Positions 1 through 11,250 of a stretch of DNA of 64,000 nt are shown here, one piece after another (positions within the stretch are counted from its first letter, which is position 1; each line of letters opens with the position of its first letter). The stretch comes from Cannabis sativa (taxonomy: Eukaryota; Streptophyta; Magnoliopsida; Rosales; Cannabaceae). The notes below the pieces were generated by a model that was not told where the DNA came from, made no database searches, and worked only from the letters and a program-made list of their open reading frames with translations. A program made the translations under genes and the position numbers. The stretch is from positions 76,528,600 through 76,592,599 of the forward strand of contig NC_083602.1 of the NCBI RefSeq assembly GCF_029168945.1, written 5' to 3'.

Positions 1-1585
1 TGGGCACTACTCATACACAAAGGATTTCAAAATTCTAAGGAAGAAGAGAGAGAGTGGTCAGCTAAAGATAGGGAGAGAGAAGGCTCAGTTTTTTCTGATT
101 CAAAAAGTCTGAAGAAAAGTGTAATTTTCCTGAAGCCTTCACTATCTATTTATAGCATTCCACTAGGGTTAGATTTGAATTATATGGCATTAAAATAATG
201 AAAAAATCAATTTAAAAAAGCTACAATAGGTGGCCGGCCAAGCATTAGTGGATTGGGCCTTAGGCTTTGCAATTTTGCAATTTTAACACCTTTTGTATAT
301 GATTTTCTCAAAAATGCCAATTTCCTAATTCAACCATTTAAATGCCAATTCTAACTATTTAATAACTATAAATAATTATTAAATAATATTGTCATTTATC
401 ATATTTATTAATTGAACCATAAAAAGTATCATAATTAACAAATATGCCCCTATAAACTCTTTCTTTACAATTTCGCCCTTACTTAGTGAAAAATTCACAA
501 AAAGACATAGTCTAATTTGAGAATTATAATTGATTAATCAAAACCAATTACAAGAGTCTTACAAGCAATATTATCTCAACTAGTGGGGGGACCATGGGTC
601 TATATAACCAAGCTTCCAATAAGTAGATCAAGAATTTAGCACTAAAATTCACTAACTTATTAATTCTTCGTTGAATCCACGCATAGAACTTAGAATTGCA
701 CTCTCAGTATATAGAATGCTCTATATGTTCCACCATATAGACACATCATTAGTTATCCATTGTTATAATCCTAATTTGATCAATGATCCTCTATATGAAT
801 GATCTACACAGTAAAGGGATTAAATTACCGTTACACCCTACAATGTATTTATTCCTTAAAACACTTGACCCCGTATAAATGATATTTCAGCTTATGTGAA
901 ATGAGTACTCCACCATTTATGTTCGTTTGGTCAAGCTCGAAGGAGATCATCCTTTACTTACTATTCGCCAGAAAGAAGCTATAGATTCCATGTTTATGAT
1001 AACGCTCCCACTCAATTGCACTACCGTGTTCCCAAAATGTACGTATCACCCTGACCTAAAAGTAGGCTTAACTAACAAATCAAAGAACACGAATAGCCTT
1101 TCAAGATTGAGCCTAATCATAACAGGATTAAGAACATTTGATCTAGGATCAACTAGGCGATATTGACTTGAATAGATATTACGGTAAGTTTAATAAATCT
1201 AAGTCAAAGTTCAATATCGGTCCCTTCCGATGCATACTCCATGCATCCAACCTGAGCTTTACTTTAACCAATGTTCTGGAAAGAACATAGTATTTCTCCA
1301 AATACAAGTAAACTCTGTTGTAGATTATCATATCAGTAAAACCCTGTGTCTGATAAATCTAGGAAAACTTTATTCACATAGTCATGTTTACTTTCCAATG
1401 TGTTGACGGCACAATAAACAGGATCAAGTATGTGAAAAGGGTTTCAGATGAAATTATACATTATGTACATATAATCATGAAATAAATCATGTGAACCATG
1501 CAACATTAAATGTTATTTCTGATCTATATTAATAAGCAAATATGATTATATTGAAATGAGTTTTATTTAGGGCATAAAACCCAAC
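1..1585 (-). mobile_element. Partial copia-family LTR, minus orientation, cut by the window edge
   Basis: This is the same LTR family as those at 5650, 14227, 38873 and 47164. It enters partway through the transcribed part of the LTR (the GTGGGCACTACTC segment). It ends at 1585 in the family terminus TTTAGGGCATAAAACCCAAC, with the usual last A missing. It carries the shared GGCCGGCC palindrome near 231-240. The bases right of 1585 are the interior of a plus-strand LTR, so this element was inserted into another LTR. Its left end and target duplication lie outside the window, so it could be a solo LTR or the end of a full element. Confidence 0.8.
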
Positions 1586-2088
1586 GAAGATCAGAAATAA
1601 CATTTTATGTTTCATGGTTCACATGATTTATTTCATGATTATATATACATAATGTATGAATTCTATTTAAGTCCAGAACATATGAATTTGTTAATGATTA
1701 TAGTGTTGTCAAAACATTGGAATATAATCTTAATTATATGTTCGAAAGTTTATTCCTTGATTTGTCAGAACACTGGATTTAGATTGACATGGTATAATCA
1801 GCGATAGGTATTCTTACACCTTGGATAAGTGTTTTGTCCTTTCCAGGGCATTGGCAAAGTTTACCCGTATCAGATGTATGGAGTATACATCGGAAGGGGC
1901 CAATATTGAACTTTGATTAGATTTGTTAAAATTTAGCGTAATATCTATTCAATTCAATATCACCTGTTGATCCTAGATCAAATGATCTTAATCCTGATAT
2001 GTTTAGGTTCGATCTCAAGAGTATTATACATGTTCTTTGATTTGTTAGTTAAGCCTACTTTTGGGTCAGGGTGATACGTACATTTTGG
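1586..2088 (+). repeat. Fragment of plus-strand copia LTR (element A3)
   Basis: This segment matches the first third of the plus-strand LTRs at 29543 and 38873, from the GATCAGAAATAACAT segment to the GGTCAGGGTGATACGTAC segment. At about 2089 it jumps directly into the untranslated leader that normally lies after the primer-binding site. The rest of the LTR, the binding site and the first part of the leader are therefore deleted. It is the remaining left end of element A3. Confidence 0.7.
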
Positions 2089-5000
2089 GTTGAACGAATT
2101 AGTTATGAATTAGTTATGATTTTTTGAAGTTGAACGAAGATATCAGGGTTTGAATGCACACACGCGCGCGCGCATGGGACAAAATCCCTTCAGACAAAGC
2201 CTTGTCCGAAGCTTCCCCTGTGTCACGCCCATGTTTCTTAGCCATGGAGGCTGCATGCAGTCTCCTATCTCGGTCAGATGGGCCATTCCGCGCGCACAGG
2301 GGTATGCAATGCATACCCCTATGCACCAAACTTATTTTCTTCATAACTTTTGATTCAAAAATCGTTTTTCATTGAAACAAAAGCCAATTTTTGGTAGAAT
2401 TTTGTGTAGAATCTGAATTTTCAATCAAAAATCTAATTGTCAGAATAAAATTAATTTTATTATTTTTTTTAATTAATTAAAATTAGTTTCTGATATTAGT
2501 AGGCTTTGAATTTTGAAAATTTGATTTCTCACAAAGGAGCCTTATGGTTAATTTTGAAATTTTAGATTATTTTATTTATTTTAATTATAAGATCAGATAT
2601 TATTTTTTATTAAATTTGAATGATCTTACTTTGATATTAAAATATTATCTTTTAAAATAATCTTGTTCAAATTTCAAAGTTTGCTAACCATATTTTTTTT
2701 TTCAAATTTGTTATTTTTTGAAATATATTTTATTAATTAAAATTATAAGATTAGGAATATGTTAGGTTTAACATTTTATCTTATTAGACATTTTTTTTTA
2801 TTAAAATTATATTTTGGCAAAAATAACATGAAGATTTGAAAAATTGGTTAGTTTAGTTTGAATAGATTTTTTAGGGTTTCAAACCATAAAATTTTCAAAC
2901 TTATTATTTTTTTTTTAAATATTCTAACCATATAAAATATCTTATTTTTCAATTAGTTTATTTATGTAATATTTAAATTTATTAAATTATAAGACGTAGA
3001 ATATAATAATGAAATATCTAAATTTAAAATTCAAGATATTTTATTATATAATCTTATTAGAAATTTTAAATAAATTTAAATTTTGAATAAACTTGATATT
3101 TGAAAAATTGGTCAGATATTTTTGATTTTTTTTTGTTAGAATTTAGAAAATTTAGGAGTTTGTTGAATTTTTGATTTTTTCAAATATTCTCTAACAACCT
3201 AAATTTGAATTCTAGTTAAGATATTTATTTTAAAATTTATTTTTTTAAAATTTTAAAATTGAGATATTTTAGCTTACTTTCCAGATATTCCAGATCAGTT
3301 ATTTGTTTGTATTGTTTGTTTATATATTAATATACAAATTTTTTTGTTTTTTTTTTACAAACCTATTATTTATTTAATCTAAATTTCTATGATTAACTTG
3401 TTGACAGATCCAATAATCTGATTTTAATCATAGTCCAATTGTCAATAGATCTTATAAATAATTTGTAACAGGTAAATTTTTGCTATTTCTTTCATCTGTG
3501 TAAACCTAGTAACATGATAGGGCCCATCCAAATTATTTGACCTGTGTGAGCCTATATGTTTGCTATTGGGCTTAGATGCATATAGGAAGCCCATTTAAGT
3601 TTTTACTAAGTAAATGGACTAGGTTGGTAAAATAAATTTTGACATAAGTAAATTTATTTAGGCCCAATTAGATTTGGGTTTATTCAATGAATAACAATTA
3701 TTTATTTAAAGGTTAAATTCCTCTCTTTTGGGCCTTGTGTGAGAGTTGGGTGCCAATAGAAGTGGGTACGACATACTGAACCCAGCTCCCCCTCACATGA
3801 ACTACCCCAATTGTGAAAGCCCATTTGCCTTATTTAAATAATTGTAATAGGTTAATTATATTAGTCTAACCTAATTAAAATTGAATTAGCAACATAATTA
3901 ACTTCTAAAATATACGAAATTTATTTTTCATTTTAATATTTTAAAGTTAATTTTAGAAAAACACTTAGTAAATGAAATATATTCTAGATAGTTATTTCTA
4001 GAACTAATTATTTTTTCTAATATTTAATTAGGAAAATATCATAGATTGTGAAATTAATTGTTTAATAATTAATTTTGGTACAATCTAAGTTAAGTATATT
4101 TTTCCTAGTATTAAACTAGAATTAATAATTAAGTCTCCTCTATACTTAATTATTTATTTCTTGAACTTAATACATTTAATTAAATTAAAAATTAATATAT
4201 CTAAGTTGATTTTCATAATGATACTTAAATATTATTATTTTCATGTTATTTAATTAAAATTGAAAATTATTTTAAGTTTGAAATCATATTTCAGAATAAC
4301 TTAAATTTGAATAATTTTCAAAATATATTTTATTTTATTTTATTAATCTTTTTCCCACAATTTCGAAATTGCATTTCTTAAATGTAGAAATTTTGAATTT
4401 TATTTGAAAAATAGATTAAAGTTGAAAATTATTTATTTTAATTTTGGACCAACTTAAATTAATAATTTTTTCATTTAATGATTAATTAAAATAGATGAAT
4501 TAAAATATATAATAATTAGAAATTGAATTAATTAGTCAAAGAAAGTCTAGATAGATATTATCTGTTTTGCTTGAAGTATTTTTCTAGTGTATTTAATTAA
4601 ATAGAAAATTGATATTTAAGTTGACTTTCATCATGATACTTAAATATTTGAAATTTTTCTTAAATATTTAATTAAATAGGAAAATTATATTTTTTGTAGT
4701 AAATTAATTTTATTAATTAATATTCGGCCAACATTAAATTAGAATAATTTTTTCCAGTATTTATTTTTTATTTTATTTTAACAAGCAAATTCGAAAATTG
4801 TATTCTTAAATACTTCAATTTTTCGAAATGCAATATATATTTATAGAAAATTAAATTTGAGTTGTAAATTAATTTAAATTAATTTTGAAACAACTTAAAT
4901 TGAATAATTTTCTAAATATTTATTGGAAATTATTACTAAGATGGCAATAATTCATGTTATTTTCATATCCATTTTAGTATAATTAATTTATATTTAGAAT

Positions 5001-5649
5001 TTTTCATTCTAAATTGGAAATTTTAATTAAATAAATATATATATTTAAAATAAATTGATTAAAATAAATATTAGAAGAAAATACACTTTAAATAATGAGC
5101 TTTATTATTATTAGGACATTCGATCTCCATTGTTGGTTTTACATAGCTTTTGTTTTAGTGAGTAATCCTCCCTAATGGAGGAACGTTCATTAGCAAGTTA
5201 GCACCGCTTAATCTCGAAAGATAAGTATATTTGTAAGTGTTTTATATAGTATTGATCACCCTAATGGTGGCGACTGTATTTGATTTACAAAATATGAAAC
5301 AATGGTGGAAGCTCATAAGATAGAATAGCCTTGACTCTCGCCTAAACGAGACAACGCTGGATTCCAATCTCGATCGAATAAAAGGTTGCTAGAATATTTA
5401 TTATTTTAGATGAGCTGACAACTCTTTTCAATGGATGGTAGCTTTGACTCTCGCCTAAACGGGACACTGATATCAGTTTGTTGAAAACCTTAGAAATTAT
5501 TTAAGATTGTATGTTTTAGTATTTTCACTTGTCATTCCTACTTGCTATATGTTTAATAATTTCTGAATTGTGTATGAATTTATATTGAACCATGTTATTT
5601 TCTGTTATTAAATTGTAGTTTAATTTCGAATCTTCATTGTTGGTCTAAC
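2089..5649 (+). mobile_element. Non-coding 5' leader of copia element A3
   Basis: This is about 3.5 kb of very AT-rich sequence with no long reading frame. It matches the leaders of A1 (about 41000-44530) and, in reverse, of A2, A4 and E. Two less AT-rich islands stand out. One is at 3724-3820 and contains GTGGGTACGACATACTGAAC. The other is at 5155-5475 and contains two short hairpins and two copies of TTGACTCTCGCCTAAACG. An alternating CA/CG tract lies at 2157-2175. The leader is interrupted at 5649 by A2 and resumes at 16111. Confidence 0.75.
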
Positions 5650-7523
5650 TGTTGGAAATTATTTTACCAGGATCTTAGATCTACTCACAAGTATGTTGAT
5701 TAACACCCTAAATATGAACTTTCTAAAACGATGAAATAAACACATATAAAGTTTAGGAAACCTTACATTGGGTGCAGCGGAATAATATGACTCCTTCCGT
5801 TCAGATATCTAGCCCTTGATTCCTTTCTGTAGCAGAGCATTATCAATATCTGAACCTGGATCTCTTTCTCTGAATCTTTGATCCTGAAACTCCTTCTTGC
5901 TGAAAGTCTTTCTTCACGATCTTCCTCACTATGATTGAGGTATCACTTGCTGTGTGTGGGCACTACTCTCACACTAAGAATTTCGAAATTTCAATGAAGA
6001 AGAAAGAGAGAGGGAGTGGTCGGCCAGATAGGGAGAGAGAAGGCTTAGGTTTTTCTAAATCAGAAGTGTAATTTTCCTGAAGCCTTCACTATCTATTTAT
6101 AGCATTCCACTAGGGTTAGGTTTGAATTATTTGGCATTAAAATAATGAAAATATCAGTATAAATTCCCTACAAAAGTGGCCGGCCCTATACATGTGGATT
6201 TGGGCCTCACTTTTTGCAATTTTGCAGTTTTATCTTTTCTGCATCTGATTTTCTCAAAAACGCCAATTTTCTAATTCAACAATTTAAATGCCAATTCTAA
6301 TTATTTAATCACTATAAATAATTATTAAATAATATTGTCATTTATCATATTTATTAATTGAACCATACAAAGTATCATAATTAACAAATATGCCCCTATA
6401 AACTCTTTCTTTACAATTTCGCCCTTACTTAGTGAAAAATTCACAAATAGACATAGTCTAATTTGAGAATTATAATTGATTAATCAAAACCAATTATATG
6501 AGTCTTACAAGCAATATTATCTCAACTAGTGCGGGGACCATGGGTCTATATAACCGAGCTTCCAATAAGTAGATCAAGAATTTAGCACTAAAATTCACTA
6601 ACTTATTAATTCTTCATTGAATCCACACATAGAACTTAGAATTGCACGCTCAGTATATAGAATGCTCTATATGTTCCACCATATAGACGCATCATTAGTT
6701 ATCCATTGTTATAATCCTAATATGATCAATGATCCTCTATATGAATGATCTACACTGTAAAGGGATTAGATTACCGTAACACCCTACTATGTATTTTATC
6801 CTTAAAACACTTGACCCCGTATAAATGATATTTCAGCTTATGTGAAATGAGTACTCCACCATTTATGTTCGTTTGGTCAAGCTCGAAGGAGATCATCCCT
6901 TGCTTACTATTCGCCAGATAGAAGCTATAGATTCCATGTTTATGTTAGTGCTCTCACTCAATTGCACTACCGTGTCCCCAAAATGTACGCATCACCCTGA
7001 CCTAAAAGTAGGCTTAACTAACAAATCAAAGAACACGAATAGCCTTTCAAGATTGAGCCTAATCATAACAGGATTAAGAACATTTGATCTAGGATCAACT
7101 AGGCGATATTGACTTGAATAGATATTAAGGTAAGTTTAATAAATCTAAGTCAAAGTTCAATATCGGTCCCTTCCGATGCATACTCCATGCATCCAACCTG
7201 AGCCTTACTTTAACCAATGCTCTGGAAAGAACATAGCACTTCTCCAAATGCAAGTAAACTCTGTTGTAGATTATCATATGAGTAAAACCCTGTGTTTGAT
7301 AAATCTAGGAAACTTTATTCACATAGTCATGTTTACTTTCCAATGTGTTGACGACACAATAAACAGGATCAAGTAAGTGAAAAGGGTTTCAGACGAATTC
7401 ATACATTATGTACATATAATCATGAAATAAATAATGTAAACCATGCAACATTAAATGTTATTTCTGATCTATATTAATAAGTAAATCTGATTATATTGAA
7501 GTGAGTTTTATTTAAGGCATAAA
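5650..7523 (-). repeat. 3' LTR of A2, inner end deleted
   Basis: It begins TGTTGGAAATTATTTTACC, like the right LTR at 14227, and follows it closely until GGCATAAA at 7523. The last bases (ACCCAACA) and the adjoining polypurine tract are missing. The join to TTACCAGGTATACC is abrupt, as expected of a deletion. Confidence 0.88.
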
Positions 7524-7549
7524 TTACCAGGTATACCATAAGCCATAGG

Positions 7550-9450
7550 TGTTGGAATATTTATTTTACCAGGATCTTAGATCTACTCACAAGTATGTTG
7601 TTTAAACACCCTAAATATGAACTTTCTAAAACGATAAATTAAACACATATAAAGTTAAGAAAACCTTACATTGATGCAGCGGAATTAATGTCTCATTCCA
7701 CTCAGATCTCTAACCCTTGTATCCTTTCTGTAGCAGAGTATAATCAAGATCTGAGCCCGAATGTCCTTCTTCTTCAAGTTTGATCCTTCACAGTCTTTCA
7801 ATCTATGATTGAGTTACTGCTTGCTGTGTGTGGGCACTTACTCTTTCACTAGGGTCGAAATAGATGAAGGAGAAAAGAGGAGAGAGGGTTTCGGCCAGGT
7901 GTAGAAGGTGGGGAAAGCTCAGTTTTTCTGAAGAGAGAAATTTCTGTCAGAAAGGCTTGTGAAAACTTGTGTTTTGACTGAGCCATCACTTTCTATTCAT
8001 AGGCAACTACTAGGTTTAGGTTAGGAATTATTTGGCATTAAAATAATGAAAATATTAATTTGAAATCCCACATTAAGTGGCCGGCCATGGTGCTGTATTG
8101 GGCCTCACTTGATTTTGCAGTTTTATCAAATTTTATCTCTATTTTCTCAAAAAACGCCAATTTTCCAATTCTAACCTTTTAAATGCCAAAACTAATTATT
8201 TAATAACTAAAATAGATTATTAAATAATATTATCATTTAATTTAATTATTAATTAGACATATAAAGTCCATTAATAAATAAATAAACCTAGAAACTCTTT
8301 TCTTTACAATTTCACCCCTGCTTAGTGAAAATTCATAAAATTAGACATAGTCTAACTTTAGAATTATAATTGATCAATCACGAATCAATTAATGAGTCTT
8401 ACAAGCAGAATGTTCTCAACTAGAATGGGGACCATGGATCTATATGCTGAGCTTCCAATAAGTGAACCAAATTTACCAAGTAAATTCCTACTTATTAATT
8501 CTTCGTTGAATCCACTCTTAGAACTTAGAATTGCACTCTCAGACTTATATAGAGCATATTGTATGTTCCACGATATCAATATGCTATCTCATTTAACCAT
8601 TGTTATAATCTTATTGTGATTTAAAGATCCTCTATATAGATGATCTACATCGAGATGGGATTTCTTTACCGTTCTCAACCCTCAATGTATTTTGCCCCTT
8701 AAAACACTTAGCTACCTGTAAATGGTGTTTAGTGATCTAATGATTAGTCAGTTAAACAAGAGCTCATCCATTTACTTCTATTTGCTAAGCTCGAAGGGAA
8801 TCATCACTTGACTTCTATACACCAGTAGAAGCTATAGATTCCATATTTATGTTCAGCACTCCCACTCAATCATACTATCATGTTCCCAAAATATACGTAT
8901 CACCCTGACCTAAAAGTAGGCTTAACTAATAAATCAAAGAACATGAATAGCACTCCTGAGTTGAGCCCAATCATATCAGGATTTAGATTCTTTTAATCTT
9001 AAGATCAACTACTGATATTGACTTGGAAAGATATGTATAACGGTAAATTTGTAATATCTTAACTTAGTTGCAATATCGGTCCAGTCCAATGTATACTCCA
9101 TACATTCGAAACTAGTATACTTTACTAATGTCCTGGAAAGAACATAACACTTACTCCAAGTGTAAGTATACATCATCGCTGATTATCACATTAGTGTAAA
9201 TCCAATAACACTGATGAAACAGGGACCAAAACTTTTGATTCATATGATCACAATCACATTCCACTGTGTTGACGATACTGTAATTGTGAATAAACATATG
9301 ATCTGGATTTAACTGATTTTGTGTGTGAACATAATAAACATATTAAACCATTAGCATGTAAAATTCATGCAAACATCAATCACTTCAAATTTCTTATATT
9401 GATAACTAATCAGATTGTAAAGAGTTTTATTTAGGGCATAAAACCCAACA
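7550..9450 (-). mobile_element. Solo LTR of copia family (E subtype) nested in A2
   Basis: This is a complete 1901-bp LTR, TGTTGGAATATTTATTTTAC to AAAACCCAACA, flanked by the direct repeat ATAGG (7545-7549 and 9451-9455). Its length and sequence match the LTRs of element E (49626-51526 and 57793-59691) better than those of A2. No internal sequence accompanies it. Removing it rejoins A2's pol relic seamlessly (CCATAGG to TTTAGATAAACTC, as in A1 near 46290). It arose by insertion of an E-type element followed by LTR-LTR recombination. Confidence 0.9.
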
Positions 9451-9455
9451 ATAGG

Positions 9456-11250
9456 TTTAGATAAACTCAAATCTATAATACTAGGAACAAGAAGTTTTAT
9501 TAAGTCCATTGAATAGACTTATAAACGAAAATTTTCTTTTATGTCCTTGTAATAGAAAAATTTAGGTTATTCCATGTGAATGGATTAAACCATAGTTCTA
9601 TTGGCTTTTCTTCTTAGTTTCTTATCTTGACAATCCATTACTTGTTTAAACTCACAATGGATTTTAATCACTAGTGTCTTCCAAGAAGGTGAGTTCCTAG
9701 AAACTCTCCCACTACGACAAGGTACCGTGAATTATGTCTAAGAAAACTAAATGGTATTGACCTCTTCGGTTGCGACAAGACAACAGAGGCAGTGGGATCA
9801 TCATATGTAAGATGATAGAACACTTTTGGAATCAAGAATTAAATATCTCCTTTATTTGCTACTTGATTTTCAGACTTAGTCATTTTCTTAGAAGTAGTAT
9901 TTGCTTGAACAAACACTTTCTTATCTATTGACAATGGGATGGTCCACCCCTAATCACTTAGAACAACTAACAAACCATGGTTAACAGTTCTAGCTTTTCT
10001 TAAGATTTTGATTAGGTCATCCATGAATCTAGTAATGATTTACATTAAGTATACAACCATTACATCATTCTGAAATTGTATTGCCATAGAAGGATTTAGA
10101 CAACGACTAGTAACTAATCATCAATATGCAAATCGAAATTTCTAGGGAGGTAAGTTTGGATATAATTCAAAAATCAAATTAATGATCTTTGAACTGCATA
10201 TCTACTAACTATTTCTCCACCCCTATCAGTTCGCAAGATCTTTAACCACTTACCTTAATTGTTTTAACCATTGCTAGAAATTAATGAAAATTTTCAAACA
10301 TTTCAAATTTCTTGCTAAAAGGTATATCTAGAGTTATCGTTTTAAGAATACAACGAAAAACTCATATCCACTCCTGAATGTACATTTATCTGCGAATGAG
10401 ATGAACTACTTTCATTGGATATAGGCATATTAACTCTTTGCAGAGATTGATCTTGTCAAATCCACTATGAACAAGATACAAATGCCATAGATTAATAAAA
10501 ATGTGGTTGTGTCTTTTTGATGACTTAGGTATAGTTACATCAAAGAGTTCTTAGACTAGTGCAAGTGGATCCTGGTCACAGAATACCAAACTCATATTCC
10601 ATAAAGTTTGAATCCATTAATAGAAGATGGATATTAAACACTTGAAAGTGTAACTGTATTGCTTCCTGGAAATAGAAATATAAGAAAATTTCTGTTTGGA
10701 TTCTAAAATTAAAGTCAAAGACTTAAATTCAACCAAATATAATGAGTAATTCTATCTTGGACCACCACTACTAATTTAAACTCTAAGTCAGATTTTCCCA
10801 TACAAGTAGGAGATTTCTAAGATTGAGGTTTTATATCAATTGGGAATAGAATTTCGAGATTATAATCATATGCGTCATTTAATTTCTTAAGAGAAAATAT
10901 ATAATGACATGAAATGATTTATAGATTATTCATCCAATGATATGTTATTGAGCTAATTCGCAATGAATAAGCTAAGATGAATTAGGATAATTTCGTTGTT
11001 TAAATAAGAATCCAACGATGCTCGATTAGTGAAAGTCAAAGTAATCTTATTTATATAATCTTCTTGTTTCATATCGTAAAAATACTAGTCTAAGGTGTCA
11101 TCGATTGATGAACAGCTAGATGTCGCATATACAATATTTATCTTTCGAGATCTAACACTATTATGAATGTCTAATGGTGAAAATCCACTAGGGATTTATC
11201 TCATTAGATAAACAAACCAAGTTAGACCAACAATGAAGATTCGAAATTAA
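9456..11250 (-). pseudogene. Decayed copia pol relic of A2
   Basis: Read on the minus strand, this matches the relics in A1 (44540-46320) and A3 (16111-17874). Recognisable remnants are a GAG-pre-integrase-like LWHL...H segment near 10450-10500 and an integrase-like SDRGG segment near 10222. Stops and frameshifts interrupt every frame. The retained lesions are shared with A1 and A3, so the relic was already dead when the copies were made. Confidence 0.6.

Noticed and set aside
927..1166. 79-codon frame repeated in several LTRs (also near 6873, 15447 and, reversed, 39294 and 47584)
   Set aside because: It lies antisense inside recently copied LTRs. Its conservation is explained by the copies being young, and the protein resembles nothing I recognise.
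2157..2175. Alternating CA/CG tract that could adopt Z-DNA
   Set aside because: It is short and lies in a variable part of the leader. The related tract at 13920-13931 differs in sequence, so conservation is weak.
8392..8619. 75-codon frame shared by three E-type LTRs (also 50466 and 58632)
   Set aside because: It has an overlapping open frame on the other strand and lies in near-identical LTR copies, so there is no evidence of coding.
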